The notes under the pieces are model-generated. The model did not search any database. It worked only from the letters and a program-made list of their open reading frames with translations, and was not told where the DNA came from. Both the position numbers and the translations under genes were made by a program. 64,000 nucleotides of DNA from Paralvinella palmiformis (Eukaryota; Annelida; Polychaeta; Terebellida; Alvinellidae). This document shows, one piece after another, positions 40,562 through 51,908 of this stretch. The DNA lies in NCBI GenBank assembly GCA_025642065.1, contig JAODUP010000183.1, positions 124,001 to 188,000 on the forward strand. Direction: 5' to 3'. Every line of letters starts with the position of its first letter. The first letter of the stretch is position 1.

Positions 40562-42501
40562 AATGATGTTTAATGCCTTCTTGTGTATTATTACCTAGTT
40601 CTAAATTTACATAAGAATTTCGTATTTTATCAAAGGACTTAGGTTATATATGTTAATTGTATATGCTAATTATATTAATTTATGAACATTTTATTTTGAT
40701 CTATTGAAATTGTTCTGCTTTGGATAAATATCAGACCGAAAATTAATCACCTAGTACCCACCATATGAAATTGCTATATTCATTGTCATGTAACCATCAC
40801 TTAACAATATGAAACCAGTGTTGGAAGTTCGAACCTAAGATCCATCACCTCATTACTTAGGAAGTGTAATTTTAGGTTTATGTGTTTCCAACGATATATG
40901 AAAAGATAAATAACAAATTATTCTGGCATATAGGTAAGAGCATTGAGCTACAAACTTTCACTTCAGAGTTCGAAACCAACGAAAGAACCTGCATTCGTTA
41001 GATATGTACCTATAGGTTCACTCTGTGGTCATGTGTCCGATGTGTGACCTACGTTCTGGCAATACAAACCATTCACTCTTGACTTTTTGACAAAACATAT
41101 TCATTGTTAAACAATCTGTTGTAGCCACTGTTCAGACTGTAATTAATGCATGGAAATAGCTTGAACAGCACTACAGGATGAAAGTAAGAAATGCCTAAAC
41201 ATTAGTTCCATTGAGTATTTGGTGTTCCTCGTGTTTCTATCCTCGAACCATTGCACTTCTTAATTTATCTAAATGATATCCCAAATTCAACTGAAGGAAA
41301 CCTATTGTCATTTGCATCAAATATTGATGTCATAACTACTGCGGTTGATGTTGTGGTTGTTGATGCTTCTATGAAGGTTTTTAGTCTCCCGCCCTATTAC
41401 TGTTTATTCAGGATGACAATATTCAGACAGTAAGCTTAATAAAGTAGGATCAGCGACGAAATCGACTACTTCTTTCTAACGTTTCTGATACTAAGCTGTT
41501 GGTCTGATTACCTAAAAGCAAATTAACCAAGTGTAGCAAATTTTCATGTTGCAAACGGATGTTGGTAATCGAAATCGGTTAGTGTTTAGAAGACCAGATA
41601 AGATCGATCGGAGCTTGGCCATTATATTCGTTTTATACGATTACTCCGTTTATTTCCGTTTTATGGTTGTTACTGTAGTCAACGGGTTCGATTGAACACT
41701 TAATACACTAGAACGTTGTTAAAAGGCACTACAAGATGACAGCGAGAAATTCCCAAATTTGTGTAACTTTGAAAAAGATTAGTGAAATGGAACAGGGTAT
41801 ATTAATTAATCATGATGGCCATAATCATAGTGGCCAATGCAGAACGTGTCATAACCGTAGAAAATGTCAAAAAGGACGATGTTATTCTCAGTCATAATGT
41901 TCAGAAGGAACTGAAATAGCTGGTGCAGTGAACCGTGTAAGGGTTATATCCTGTTCTACCTGATTGGATAGTTTTAAAATGTGACCAGCCCTCAATGTGT
42001 GTCATCCAATTATATCCAATTCCATCCTAATACATAATTATTATATTGGATTGGAATTATGTTCAGCAGCCTTGGGAGACAGTTTAAATATAACTATCTA
42101 GCATAAACATTTGGGTAGCTTGTCTCACCATCAGACTTAAACATTAGAGGTATTCTAAATAGATCCCTGATCATTCAGAGCCAATACCGACTTTATTTTG
42201 ATCATGGAGAAATTGCTATTAACATTAAAATAGGTTGTTCAGAGTATTGCAATAATACACAGAAAATGCAATTATGTTGTTTTTTTCCAGATTATAATCA
42301 TTAATATTATTATTATTATTAGGTATGTGAATTCCTTTAAAGTCTAAATATGTATTGTGTTTTTTTGTGTAGATTCTATCTATAATAATTTAACTGATAA
42401 AAGTTAAATTTGAGCCTTGTAATTTCGATCGATAACAATAATTCCTGCTAGTTATGGTGTGTGATTAAATATAGTAGTAGTAGTAGTAGTAGTAGTAGTA
42501 T
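40087..42501. repeat. 2.4-kb tandem duplication, unit 2
   Basis: Second unit, ending in a longer (TAG)n tract at 42473-42501. It contains the same LINE endonuclease piece (40349-40510) and RT piece (about 41227-41433). Confidence 0.93.
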
Positions 42502-42684
42502 GTGGTCCTTTCATTTTTCTGCAGATTATTTCATCCCTAAATTTCATTCTTTAAACTGTTCATCTCATTTATATATGCCCTATATATGTGACCAAGCTCT
42601 CACTGATTCATAGATAGGACAGAAAATATCGACTGGCGTCCAGCAGATTTACGTTTTTAGAATGTTATCACTTTATGCTCGAAG

Positions 42685-42874
42685 GGGCGCCTCTGTGGTC
42701 TAGTTGGTAGCGTGTTGGAGCACATATCATTACCCCTGAGTTATGATTTTGGCGTGGGCATATTTGAAGGGTGTTTCATATTTGACTTTGTTTCGTTACG
42801 TTTGTAGGTCGCTGAGCCAATTTCATCCCACGTGTGCACAAAAGTGGCCGTAAAACATCAATCATCATCATCAT
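42685..42874 (+). mobile_element. tRNA-derived SINE, family 1, with (ATC)n tail
   Basis: Head GGGGCGCCTCTGTGGTCTAG, diverged B-box region, body and an 'atcatcatcatcatc' tail. The flanks ctttatgctcgaag and ctttatacttaagc may be a decayed target duplication. Confidence 0.85.
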
Positions 42875-43179
42875 CTTTATACTTAAGCACGTCGCAAAAT
42901 ACGACGAAGCAGAGAAACGTAAATTGTGTTTACTTGTCCATGTGTCATTAAAACTTAGACACTCAATAACCCAACCAAGCAGCCACCCACTCACTCAACA
43001 AAACATTTGGCTGTCTTGCTACAGACATGAAAGTAACTTTTCAAAAGAGCGCAGTTTGTTTTATATATCCAAGTAATTTTTTTATATTACCTTCAGGGCC
43101 TAAACTATAAACGTGTCTAGTGTTACTGTTAAAGAAGACGAGGCGGGGGGGGGAGTAGTCCTTTGAAATATCCCACAAC

Positions 43180-43645
43180 AAACACAGTTGTGACCTGGAT
43201 TAGAACCGACAGCTCGTTGTTGATGTCATTGGTGTTGTTCTTATTGTTGTAGTTGTTGTTGTTGTTGTTGTTTTGTCACTACTGCTAATGTAGATCATAA
43301 CCTACACAAGTCGTCAACCCCATTACAGTTTAAACAAGATAACCATATTCAGACGGTAAACTTAACAATCTTTCCTCAACGACGTAATCGAGTACTTGTT
43401 TCTGACTAAGACGGGGTTTTTTTCTCTCTCATACCAGAACCTGCTCGTCTGATTAACCTAGAAATAAATTAACCAATTGTAGCAAATATACACAGTGTAA
43501 ACAGATGTTAGTAATTACCAACGGTTTCCTTTTAGAAGCCAAGATAAGATCGACCGAGATTGGCTATGATATTTGTCTTGTACGATTTTTGTTTCAAATT
43601 TGTTATTGTGGTCAACGGGTTCGATTGAACACTTAGTACATTAGA
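43180..43645. repeat. 5'-flank block upstream of the decayed SLC16-like gene
   Basis: 43190-43320 with (TTG)n resembles the reverse of 8080-8240. 43430-43640 resembles 39060-39300 and 13680-13860. The order matches what lies upstream of gene A. Confidence 0.55.
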
Positions 43646-43749
43646 ATGTTGTTGATCATAGACATTCTCTGTATTATATATATCAAGGTTATATATAGAC
43701 ATTATCTTGCCTATTTCGGGTATGTTGGCGCAATATTTGTTCCGGGATC

Positions 43750-43801
43750 TCTCTCTCCCTCTCTCTCTCTCTCTGTCTCTCTAGTTATAAATTTTCCCAC
43801 A

Positions 43802-43869
<68 letters not shown>
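43750..43869. repeat. (CT)n and (GT)n microsatellites
   Basis: CT repeats at 43750-43782 and about 32 GT units at 43804-43869; a further CA run is at 44022-44044. Confidence 0.95.
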
Positions 43870-43870
<1 letters not shown>

Positions 43871-44070
43871 TTGCTGTTTATATTTACGAATATGCAATAC
43901 AGAATAAATATCTATATACGAAACATGCCCACAAAAATATCAGAATTTAGTATTATTTATTTATCAAACAAACAAAATTATTTATTTGTATTTGGTCGTA
44001 TGTTTTGGTGTAAAAGCAATACCACACACACACACACACACACACTTTTCTTGGATATTTAATGATTCCA

Positions 44071-45860
44071 GTTCGATAATTTATTTAATTGTCGTTCTGT
44101 GAACAACATTCACATTTGGTTTCTGTAAGTAGAGCGATAATTGATCAATTTTAGAGTACTTTATTGCATTATGGGTAAAGCTTATTCACCGCAACATAAT
44201 TTATTTCTATGTTGACGTGTTCATGTTGTTGGGTTTTCTGTTGATATATGTTCTTATAAATTACGAAGCTCTCCATAAATAGTCTGGTCATAGAAATGAT
44301 GCAGCAGGTCTTACAGTTCTAAAGCCCAATGTTACTACTATACGGTGTGTTAGTGCTACATAATATAATGTAAAGTTCATGGATTTTTTTAATCGATCTG
44401 TTGTTTGTAATCAACTTCTAAACACACGCTGATCCACTTCTGGTATGCGAGTATCATATTACAAACTAATAGATTTTTCACATTATTTAAGCTCTGGCTT
44501 CAAATAAATACTTTGGCACGTAAGAATTTAAGAATAAGCATCATCCAAGAACATAAATTATACAAAAACATTTTGTTTAATCTAACTGAAATTATCACCC
44601 GTACATATCTGAAGTCATATATTACGTTTATTGTTGACATAGTCTGTACTTTTCTAGTAGTTAATAAATCTTATTTAAAAAAAGATGTCAAATTATCAGC
44701 ATTTTAAAGTGGAAAACATGAAATAATTCATTAAGATTGGCTAAAGGTACACTAGTCAATGGAATTAATTGTAAAAAATGCTGATAAAACATGAAATGAC
44801 TTCTTATTCTTAAACGAAATATAACCCGACATATAAATGTAAGGGATCAAAACAAGCAATTTAGATAATATATTGGTTTGTTACTCATCTTATGTTTCGT
44901 ATATATCTATGTTATCTGACACTCCCGTTCATTCTATTCCTATAACAGTCACACTTGGCCAAAAGTTTACATAAATAAATATTACCTTTCGGAAAATTAC
45001 ACGACCCCTTATTTTAAACTGTATCTCTCAACCGTCTCAACAGATGATGGCAATTAAATATCAATATCATAATTTTACTAAAACAAATCTCCAAATCTAA
45101 CACAAACAAGCATCAATTGGACTATGATGGGACAGAGAAATATGCCAAACACGGTGTAGATTACAGGAGACAGTCAATAGCTTTTGGATTTCTCAGCGCT
45201 TCCATTGGTCCTCTTCTTTCCCTGACAATAAAGGGCGCCTCCGTGTATTAACTGGTAGCGCGATTGGCGACAGATTTCAACCACCTGAGATCAAATTTCT
45301 GCGTGCTCATGTCTGAGGGGTGTTTCATCTTTCACTTCGTCTCATTGCATTCGGAGGACGCTACGCCCATTTAGGCTACAACGTGCACAAAAGTGGCTGT
45401 AAGACATCGCAAATCCCCTGATAATAACGGATTTCCTTAGTGTTGAGCCGCTACCTTCGGCTTTTGGGTATTTAGTGATCTTTGGATCCATTGGAAATTT
45501 ACTGGGTCCTCCGTCAGCCGGTAAGTTGTGTAAATGAATAATCCCATAGTATCTGTTGTATACTAATATCGTGAAATACTTTAATAAAATAATGCAAGAG
45601 CATCGATATTAATAAGTGTTTGTTAGCAACCGACATTCAGAATTAGGAAGCATCTTCTTACAATGCTCTTAAATGTTTGTTGTCTATAGTACAATCCTCT
45701 TTATTTATAAATTCTAGGCTTGTTACTCGATGTTCTACAGCGATATCCACCATCATTCTACCTCGGCGGTGCTACTCTATGGCTTTCTGATATGATCATG
45801 TTCCTTACCTGGTTCATTCGTCAACGTTCTCAAGATATCGTTTCGGATGAAATTATTTGA
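44071..45860 (+). pseudogene. Decayed SLC16-like gene (psi-3) with SINE-split exon 3
   Basis: Remnants in order: the end of exon 1 (44071-44124, 'cattcacatttggtttct' and its GTAAGT donor); intron-1-type sequence to about 45060; the end of exon 3 (45178-45520) split by a SINE at 45232-45415; and a complete exon 4 (45718-45860, 143 nt) ending in TGA. Exon 4 reads LLLDVLQRYPPSFYLGGATL as in gene A, with few changes, and its acceptor and the exon 3 donor CCG|GTAAGT are intact. Exon 2, most of exon 1 and most of exon 3 are gone, so no transporter can be made. It descends from a copy of gene A. Confidence 0.88.
45232..45415 (+). mobile_element. tRNA-derived SINE, family 1, inserted in psi-3 exon 3
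   Basis: Flanked by CCCTGACAATAA (45220-45231) and CCCTGATAATAA (45416-45427). Gene A has this site once and without an insert, so the empty site is visible in the same window. Head and B-box are diverged. Confidence 0.92.
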
Positions 45861-46850
45861 GATGGTAAAATGAATACAAAGGAAATAGTTCATGCTTATC
45901 AAAACATCTATTTTCCATAAGATGTACAGTAAAAGTTGGTTCTAATGAAATTCAAAGGAACTCGTTATAATGGTACTTCATTTTATCCCAGTTTTCAAAT
46001 TAGTTACCAACACATGAGCGATAATTGGTGAAAATAACCGTCTATTATTAAGACAGGGAACAAATGTGTTCCTAGTCTCTGATTGGATTTATATTAATTT
46101 AATCATGCTGGGACCGAAAAATAACTTCGCTGTAAGCAAGTTTTCGTTGTATACATTTTGTTATATCCAAGTTTCTTCACTATGGAAGTGAATGGACGCT
46201 TGGCCAGGCCCGGCTAACCACTTCGAATTAAGATACCATTTCGCTATAGCCTTGTTATTTATAACCAACGTTTACTGTATCTCAATCGATTACAGGTTCC
46301 GGTTTAAACTTGTATACATATTAAATACAGGAATTCTTTTGTTTTTCTCTCTAATTGATGTCAGTTACTTATCTGTGGGGTATTCTGTTAACTATGAAGA
46401 TGTACAGGAAATCTACCATTTTAAGTAACTCAAATGACTATCATTTATTAAAGGGTAATACTAGTTATTAGGGGGAAGTGTTGCCTGTTAATCTCTATTA
46501 AATAAACTTTTTTATTTTGAAAATAATCATTAGGTGTACGAACACTCAATTATATGCATGCATATATATGTATACATATATGTTTGTATGTGTAAATTGT
46601 ATAACACCACGAATATTAGAGCAATGCCTTGACCAGAAGCCACAAATACAATTATTTTCTAATTTAGATTTTTCCAAACCAGTAACGTTTTCCTCCGAAA
46701 AAAACTTTATTTAATTTCATTTCAATCATATATGTTTGTTTGATTACTCACAATTGGTAGTATAACTACCTTTGTAAATAAGTTCAATTCTAAATGTACG
46801 ATTACGACTGATCCTGACGATTATGAATTCTTGTAATGTCAAGGAATCTC

Positions 46851-46894
<44 letters not shown>

Positions 46895-47680
46895 TGCTTA
46901 TTATATTCACTGAGTCAGAACTCTCTACTCCATTAATAGTTTAATCTCGATAATTCTATTCTTTCTTATTTATTCATCACATCTCACTCAATCCAGATAA
47001 TAGTCAACATTTGTTTATGTTGTGGGTAAGATAGTATTATTAAATCGGAAGTTAATTGTTGGTGTTATTGCTTTGTTTTGTTACTGTGGTTGTTGTTACT
47101 GGTGCTGCTGTTTTGTAAAGTTAGTCATCCGGATTACTCTTTTAGCGCATATCGGGATTATCGGATTTCCCATCACGATTACCAGTTCTTGGCTACCAAT
47201 TACTGAGATGCTGAAGTAGTAGGAACTAACTACCTAACATACAACAAACACCTATATCTCCAACTGAACGAATGGAAAAGGATATCAGTAAACCGAAATT
47301 GTTAAACTTAGCATGAAGAATTGTCCAAAATAGTTTTTGTTCCTATTTGTGAAGACATTTGCTGACTTTTGCTGACTTTTTCTAATCATGTAATTAGAAA
47401 ATGTATGATTGCGCCTAGATTTCAACTAACGACATCTCAAAAAGTACAACGATGGGGTTTGATACGATTTCTTCAAAGCGAATTCGTAATTTTTCCAAGT
47501 CCATCCCTATAGAGTTCAGTTTAGGATGGGAAGCAAATAACTGACTTTCTTATATAAACGCAAACAAACGCATATCTGTGTGACTGTCTAAAATATTGTT
47601 TGCGCCATAGAAGATTGGGCTAATCGAACGCTTATTTATTACCCACATAGTATCACTCCAGCCTTATCCGTAATGTTCAA
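45861..47680. other. AT-rich spacer
   Basis: (AAT)n at 46852-46891 is the main feature. The first 60 bp continue the 3' flank shared with gene A. No other gene seen. Confidence 0.5.
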
Positions 47681-47840
47681 AGGGGGGAACTCGTGGTAGT
47701 GCGCTATGCCATAAATTAATAGGTCCCGGGTTTGATTGTCGTTACCGGCAGACCCAAATCTCAAAGGCGTTTTCATCCTTCATTTCGTTTATCTCGGGTG
47801 CTCCTTGGTCTCATTAGCCTATACAATGTGCAGAAAGTAT
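47681..47840 (+). mobile_element. Degraded family 1 SINE
   Basis: 'ggggggaactcgtggtagtg' head, 'gtcccgggtttgattgtcg' in the B-box position, then 'ttcatccttcatttcgttt', 'ctcattagcctata' and 'gtgcagaaagt', all in family 1 order. Confidence 0.6.
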
Positions 47841-48345
47841 TGATTTGTTTAAATTAAATCGATATAAAAAAATTCAATCAAAAGTCTTTTGTATTATGTA
47901 TTATCAGATAGTTCGTATATTTGGTAATAATTTCGACGACGTATTCACGAAAATTGATGTAGTCAGTACAGTTCATACTTTTGCGTTTACAAATCTATTA
48001 GTCAGTGTTGCATTTAGCTATAATTTCCACATCTGACTTGTTTAGTATGCTGCAGCATATCAATCATATACTTTGTGATGTGTGTGATTATTAAGATGAC
48101 AACTACTTGTGACTAGCTTTATCGTGATTTATTCCGTGAGCGGGTTTCCTTTTGACATTAATATTAACAGTGCAATCTGAGAGAAAAGGGGCACGATTGT
48201 CCTTCGTGAGAAGAGGTATTCGATGAAAAAGATCAAAGCAAAACAACACATAGATTTATCAAAAAATATTGTAATACCGACGCCACCTGGTGAGTATTCA
48301 ACGTTTAAGGACACATCGGGACAAAATCTACAATCTAAGCGCCGA

Positions 48346-48441
48346 ACTGTAGGTGAGGCACTTATACATTCATGTCGACTGTAGGTGAGGCACTTATACA
48401 TTCATGTCGACTGTAGGTGAGGCACTTATACATTCATGTCG
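48346..48441. repeat. Three perfect 32-bp tandem repeats
   Basis: Units 48346-48377, 48378-48409 and 48410-48441 are identical, starting ACTGTAGGTGAGGCAC. There are no spacers, so this is a direct tandem repeat, not a CRISPR array. It is a recent expansion. Confidence 0.97.
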
Positions 48442-48775
48442 ACTGATTTCATTATTTGCGAGAGTAACATTCTAAAGTACACTTCACTGAAACGAAATCT
48501 ATAACACGAATAAAGCAATAACATTGATAACAGTCTCTCATATCAACCAGTTAGTTGCCCTTATTGGATTTATTCCTGAATCCTGGGACAAATAGAAATA
48601 CAAAATAGAATTTCACTAACATCTTGACGCTGAGATATGTCTGTAAAAAGGAAGAATTGCTATGTCTCCAATCACAGTTGAGTTAATTTCATTTGGTCAT
48701 CATAATAAGCTACTTCAAGTAAACCTGATGTATAACATCTTCCAAATGTTGAGTATTTTGAGTTGTTTTGTTTTT

Positions 48776-48832
48776 GTTTGTTTGTTTCTTTTGTTTGTCT
48801 GTTTGTTTGTTTGTTTGTTTGTTTGTTTGTAG
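48776..48832. repeat. (TTTG)n microsatellite
   Basis: GTTT units with a few CTGT variants, just beyond the 3' end of gene D. Confidence 0.9.
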
Positions 48833-48898
48833 TCGTCGTTTTTTTGTTTAGTTTTTGTTTTTATTATTAAAATATAAAAGTTAGAAATTGATATGGAA

Positions 48899-51871
48899 TT
48901 AATCTTTACTGGAAAGAAACACCTCCTTAATATCTATCTCGCCATCACATTGTATTTCATCGTTAATCAGTGCAGAAGCTTGTCGACGAACAAAATAGGG
49001 AATGAACATTATAATACCAGAAAGTCCTATTGTACCGCCGCCTAGGTAAAACGATGGCGGATATCGCTTCAGAACGTCAAATAACCAACCTAAAATGGAA
49101 ATAAACTTAAATAACATTATGTAAATTTAGTATTTTACATATGTGTAAACAATAATTTAGGATGATTCGCAAATATCGATTTCGTCTCACGAACAAAATA
49201 TTTCAGTTATTCGGAAAGTCAACGAAGATTATACTGTTTACGACTAACTTTATTCTATATTCTATCTAGTCACCAAGAAGTGATATGAATAATTAAAAAT
49301 TGAATATCGCAAAATTTTCTTTTTTTTCCTGTTCTTCTTTACAATAACAATAATAGTAATAAAGATAATAATAATATTTTTATACAAAATATATTTAATA
49401 CTCTTTTCACACCCACACATTATACTCGAAGGTGCTTTATAAATTATGTCAACGAATGAATAAGTAACGTATAGCAACACATCAGCAGAATATAATAAAT
49501 TAGAGCCATTCTTATCGTGCTCCTCTTGTGATCTATAGAAGACAAAATTTCTCGCCTCTAAATCCTCAAACTCACACGATATCTTGAATACGATGAAACA
49601 TAGACATGCTAAAACGATTGTAAAATATTATAGCCTATAGTGTGGTTAATATTCTACTGTTTTATGACATTCCACGGAGGAGTGGACTACATTCACCATA
49701 AAAAGAATATTTCGTACGCCAAATACAGATTCTTTCTTCAAGTTTATGCAATACTTTTACAATAATATATAAGTTGTTGCCAAATTACAGCATACGACAA
49801 ATGCTGAAATTAGGCTTTCTTAGCAGGTCAAAAATAGATCAGGTAATTACAAAGCCAAGTATAGAATATTTAGAATACGTTCTTAATAAATCGCTCAGAA
49901 TATTTCAGTCCATAAGTCAGGCTTTAGTTATAGACCATATTATCTTTATTTAGTAATTTCTTAATAAATCATATATAATATTTCAGTCCATAAGTATGGC
50001 TTCAGTTTTATACCATATTATCTTTATTTAGTAATTTCTTAATAAATCATTTATAGTATTTCAGTCCCTACGTATGGCTTCAGTTTTATACCATATTATC
50101 TTTATTAATTTTCATCAGTCTTATGGAAATTAATTGGTCACCACCAGACATTTGGTAAATTCAATTCCGGAATTGGAATTGCTTATTTAAAAAAAAATGG
50201 AATTGGAATTAATAAATTTGACAAATTAATTTACCATGTAAATTTTCATTCCTACATGGAATATAAAGTATTGGGAGTAGGCGTTCCAAGTAGGTACTCG
50301 GAGTAAGTATTTGGAATACCTACTAATGGTAAAAAGTAGTAAGTAAAAAAGAATACGTAAAAATGGAATTAATACATTTGGAATTAGAATTGAATTGCAA
50401 TTGATAAACATTTTATGTGGAATTGGAATTGACCAAATGGAATTGAGTGGAATTGGAATTGAGAAAATGGAATTGAGTGGAATTGGAATTGACCCCATGT
50501 CTGGTCATCACCGATATCAGTGGCGTGTTTAAACGTCTTACCCGCTACGGGAGGTCCTAACAAACTGCCAGCCGCTTCAAACACCAACAGATATCCATAA
50601 GCCGAAGGAAGCAACTCGACGCTGAGGAAATCCGTAATTATCTGAGGTATGAGAGGACCGATGCAAGCGCTGAGGAATCCAAAAGCGGCCGATAGTATCA
50701 TTAGCCCGACGTAGCCTTCCATGAGGGGCACCAAGACGACGCCCAGCCCGCATAACGACAGGCTGATGGTGTACACAAGAAGCGAGCTGCAGCTCAGTTT
50801 GGCGAATAGTCCAAACGATGGTCGGCCGATGAAGTTCGCTATTCCCACGACAGAGATCAACATGGCGGATGAGTCCGCGTCAATGTCCTTCGTTGTGGAA
50901 TAAGCCGCCAAATGGACGTAGACGATGCTGAGGCCGAACAGAAGGAAGAAATTGTTCAGGCACAACACCAGGTAGACGACGCTTCTAAACATGTGCAAGT
51001 TCAACATCCAGAAGCAATTCTTGCATTTGCCGGCAATATTCGGGGCGATAGTGGGCGCCGGTTCGGCTTTCGAGCAAGCCGTTTCTTCCGGCGATTCCTT
51101 CAAACCGCTCCCGATGGCGCCCGTTCGCGGTGGCCGCATGAGGGCGCCGCATACGCAGAGATTTAACGTTACGCCGCCCGTGACGAGCAGCGTCCCTCGG
51201 ACGCCGAACGTTTCCACCAGAGAGCGGATGATTGGCGGATAAACGAAGGTTCCTATGCCGACTCCGGACACGGCCAGGCCGAAGGCCACGGAACGCCACC
51301 TGTCGAAGTAAAGCGCCACTATAGACACAACGGCAAGATAGGCGGTCCCAAAACCGATACCTAAAGTGAACGAAATTCGTCAGACGGGATTAAACAGGAT
51401 GATGGAATACCAAAAAATCGTGTTATAATAGCAAGTTAAGGTGACTATGTAAACACCTTAGCTCGCTATTACAACACGATTTCTGGTATTCCATCGTGTT
51501 GTAATAGCGAGCTAAGGTGTGTCTGTGTAAACGGTTATATATATTACAGTTAATCTGTATAATCAGGTAATATGTATAGCACCTGAAATCTCAGTTAGCA
51601 ATAGACGTATTACAGGAAAATTTCAGGTAATATACATATTACCTGATTATACAGATTAACTGTAATATATATTCACGTAAACGATTTACCTGTTATGACG
51701 CCGAACGAGGCGGCCAGATAATAAACATTGGTGGCGTAGGCGCTCAATATTAGACCAGTACCAGCCACCAAACCTCCTATTATCGTTATTACTCTTTGTC
51801 CATATTTGTTCATTAACACACCAGGTATGGGACCTGAAAGTAATTAAGTCTTAATCGATGACAACGACGAC

Positions 51872-51908
<37 letters not shown>

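Noticed and set aside
48346..48441. CRISPR-like repeat array
   Set aside because: The repeats are back-to-back without spacers, in a eukaryotic genome.
50226..50541. Read-through of gene D exon 3 into Ile/Pro/Phe-rich repeats
   Set aside because: It is intronic hAT-like sequence beyond a good GTAAG donor at 50541.
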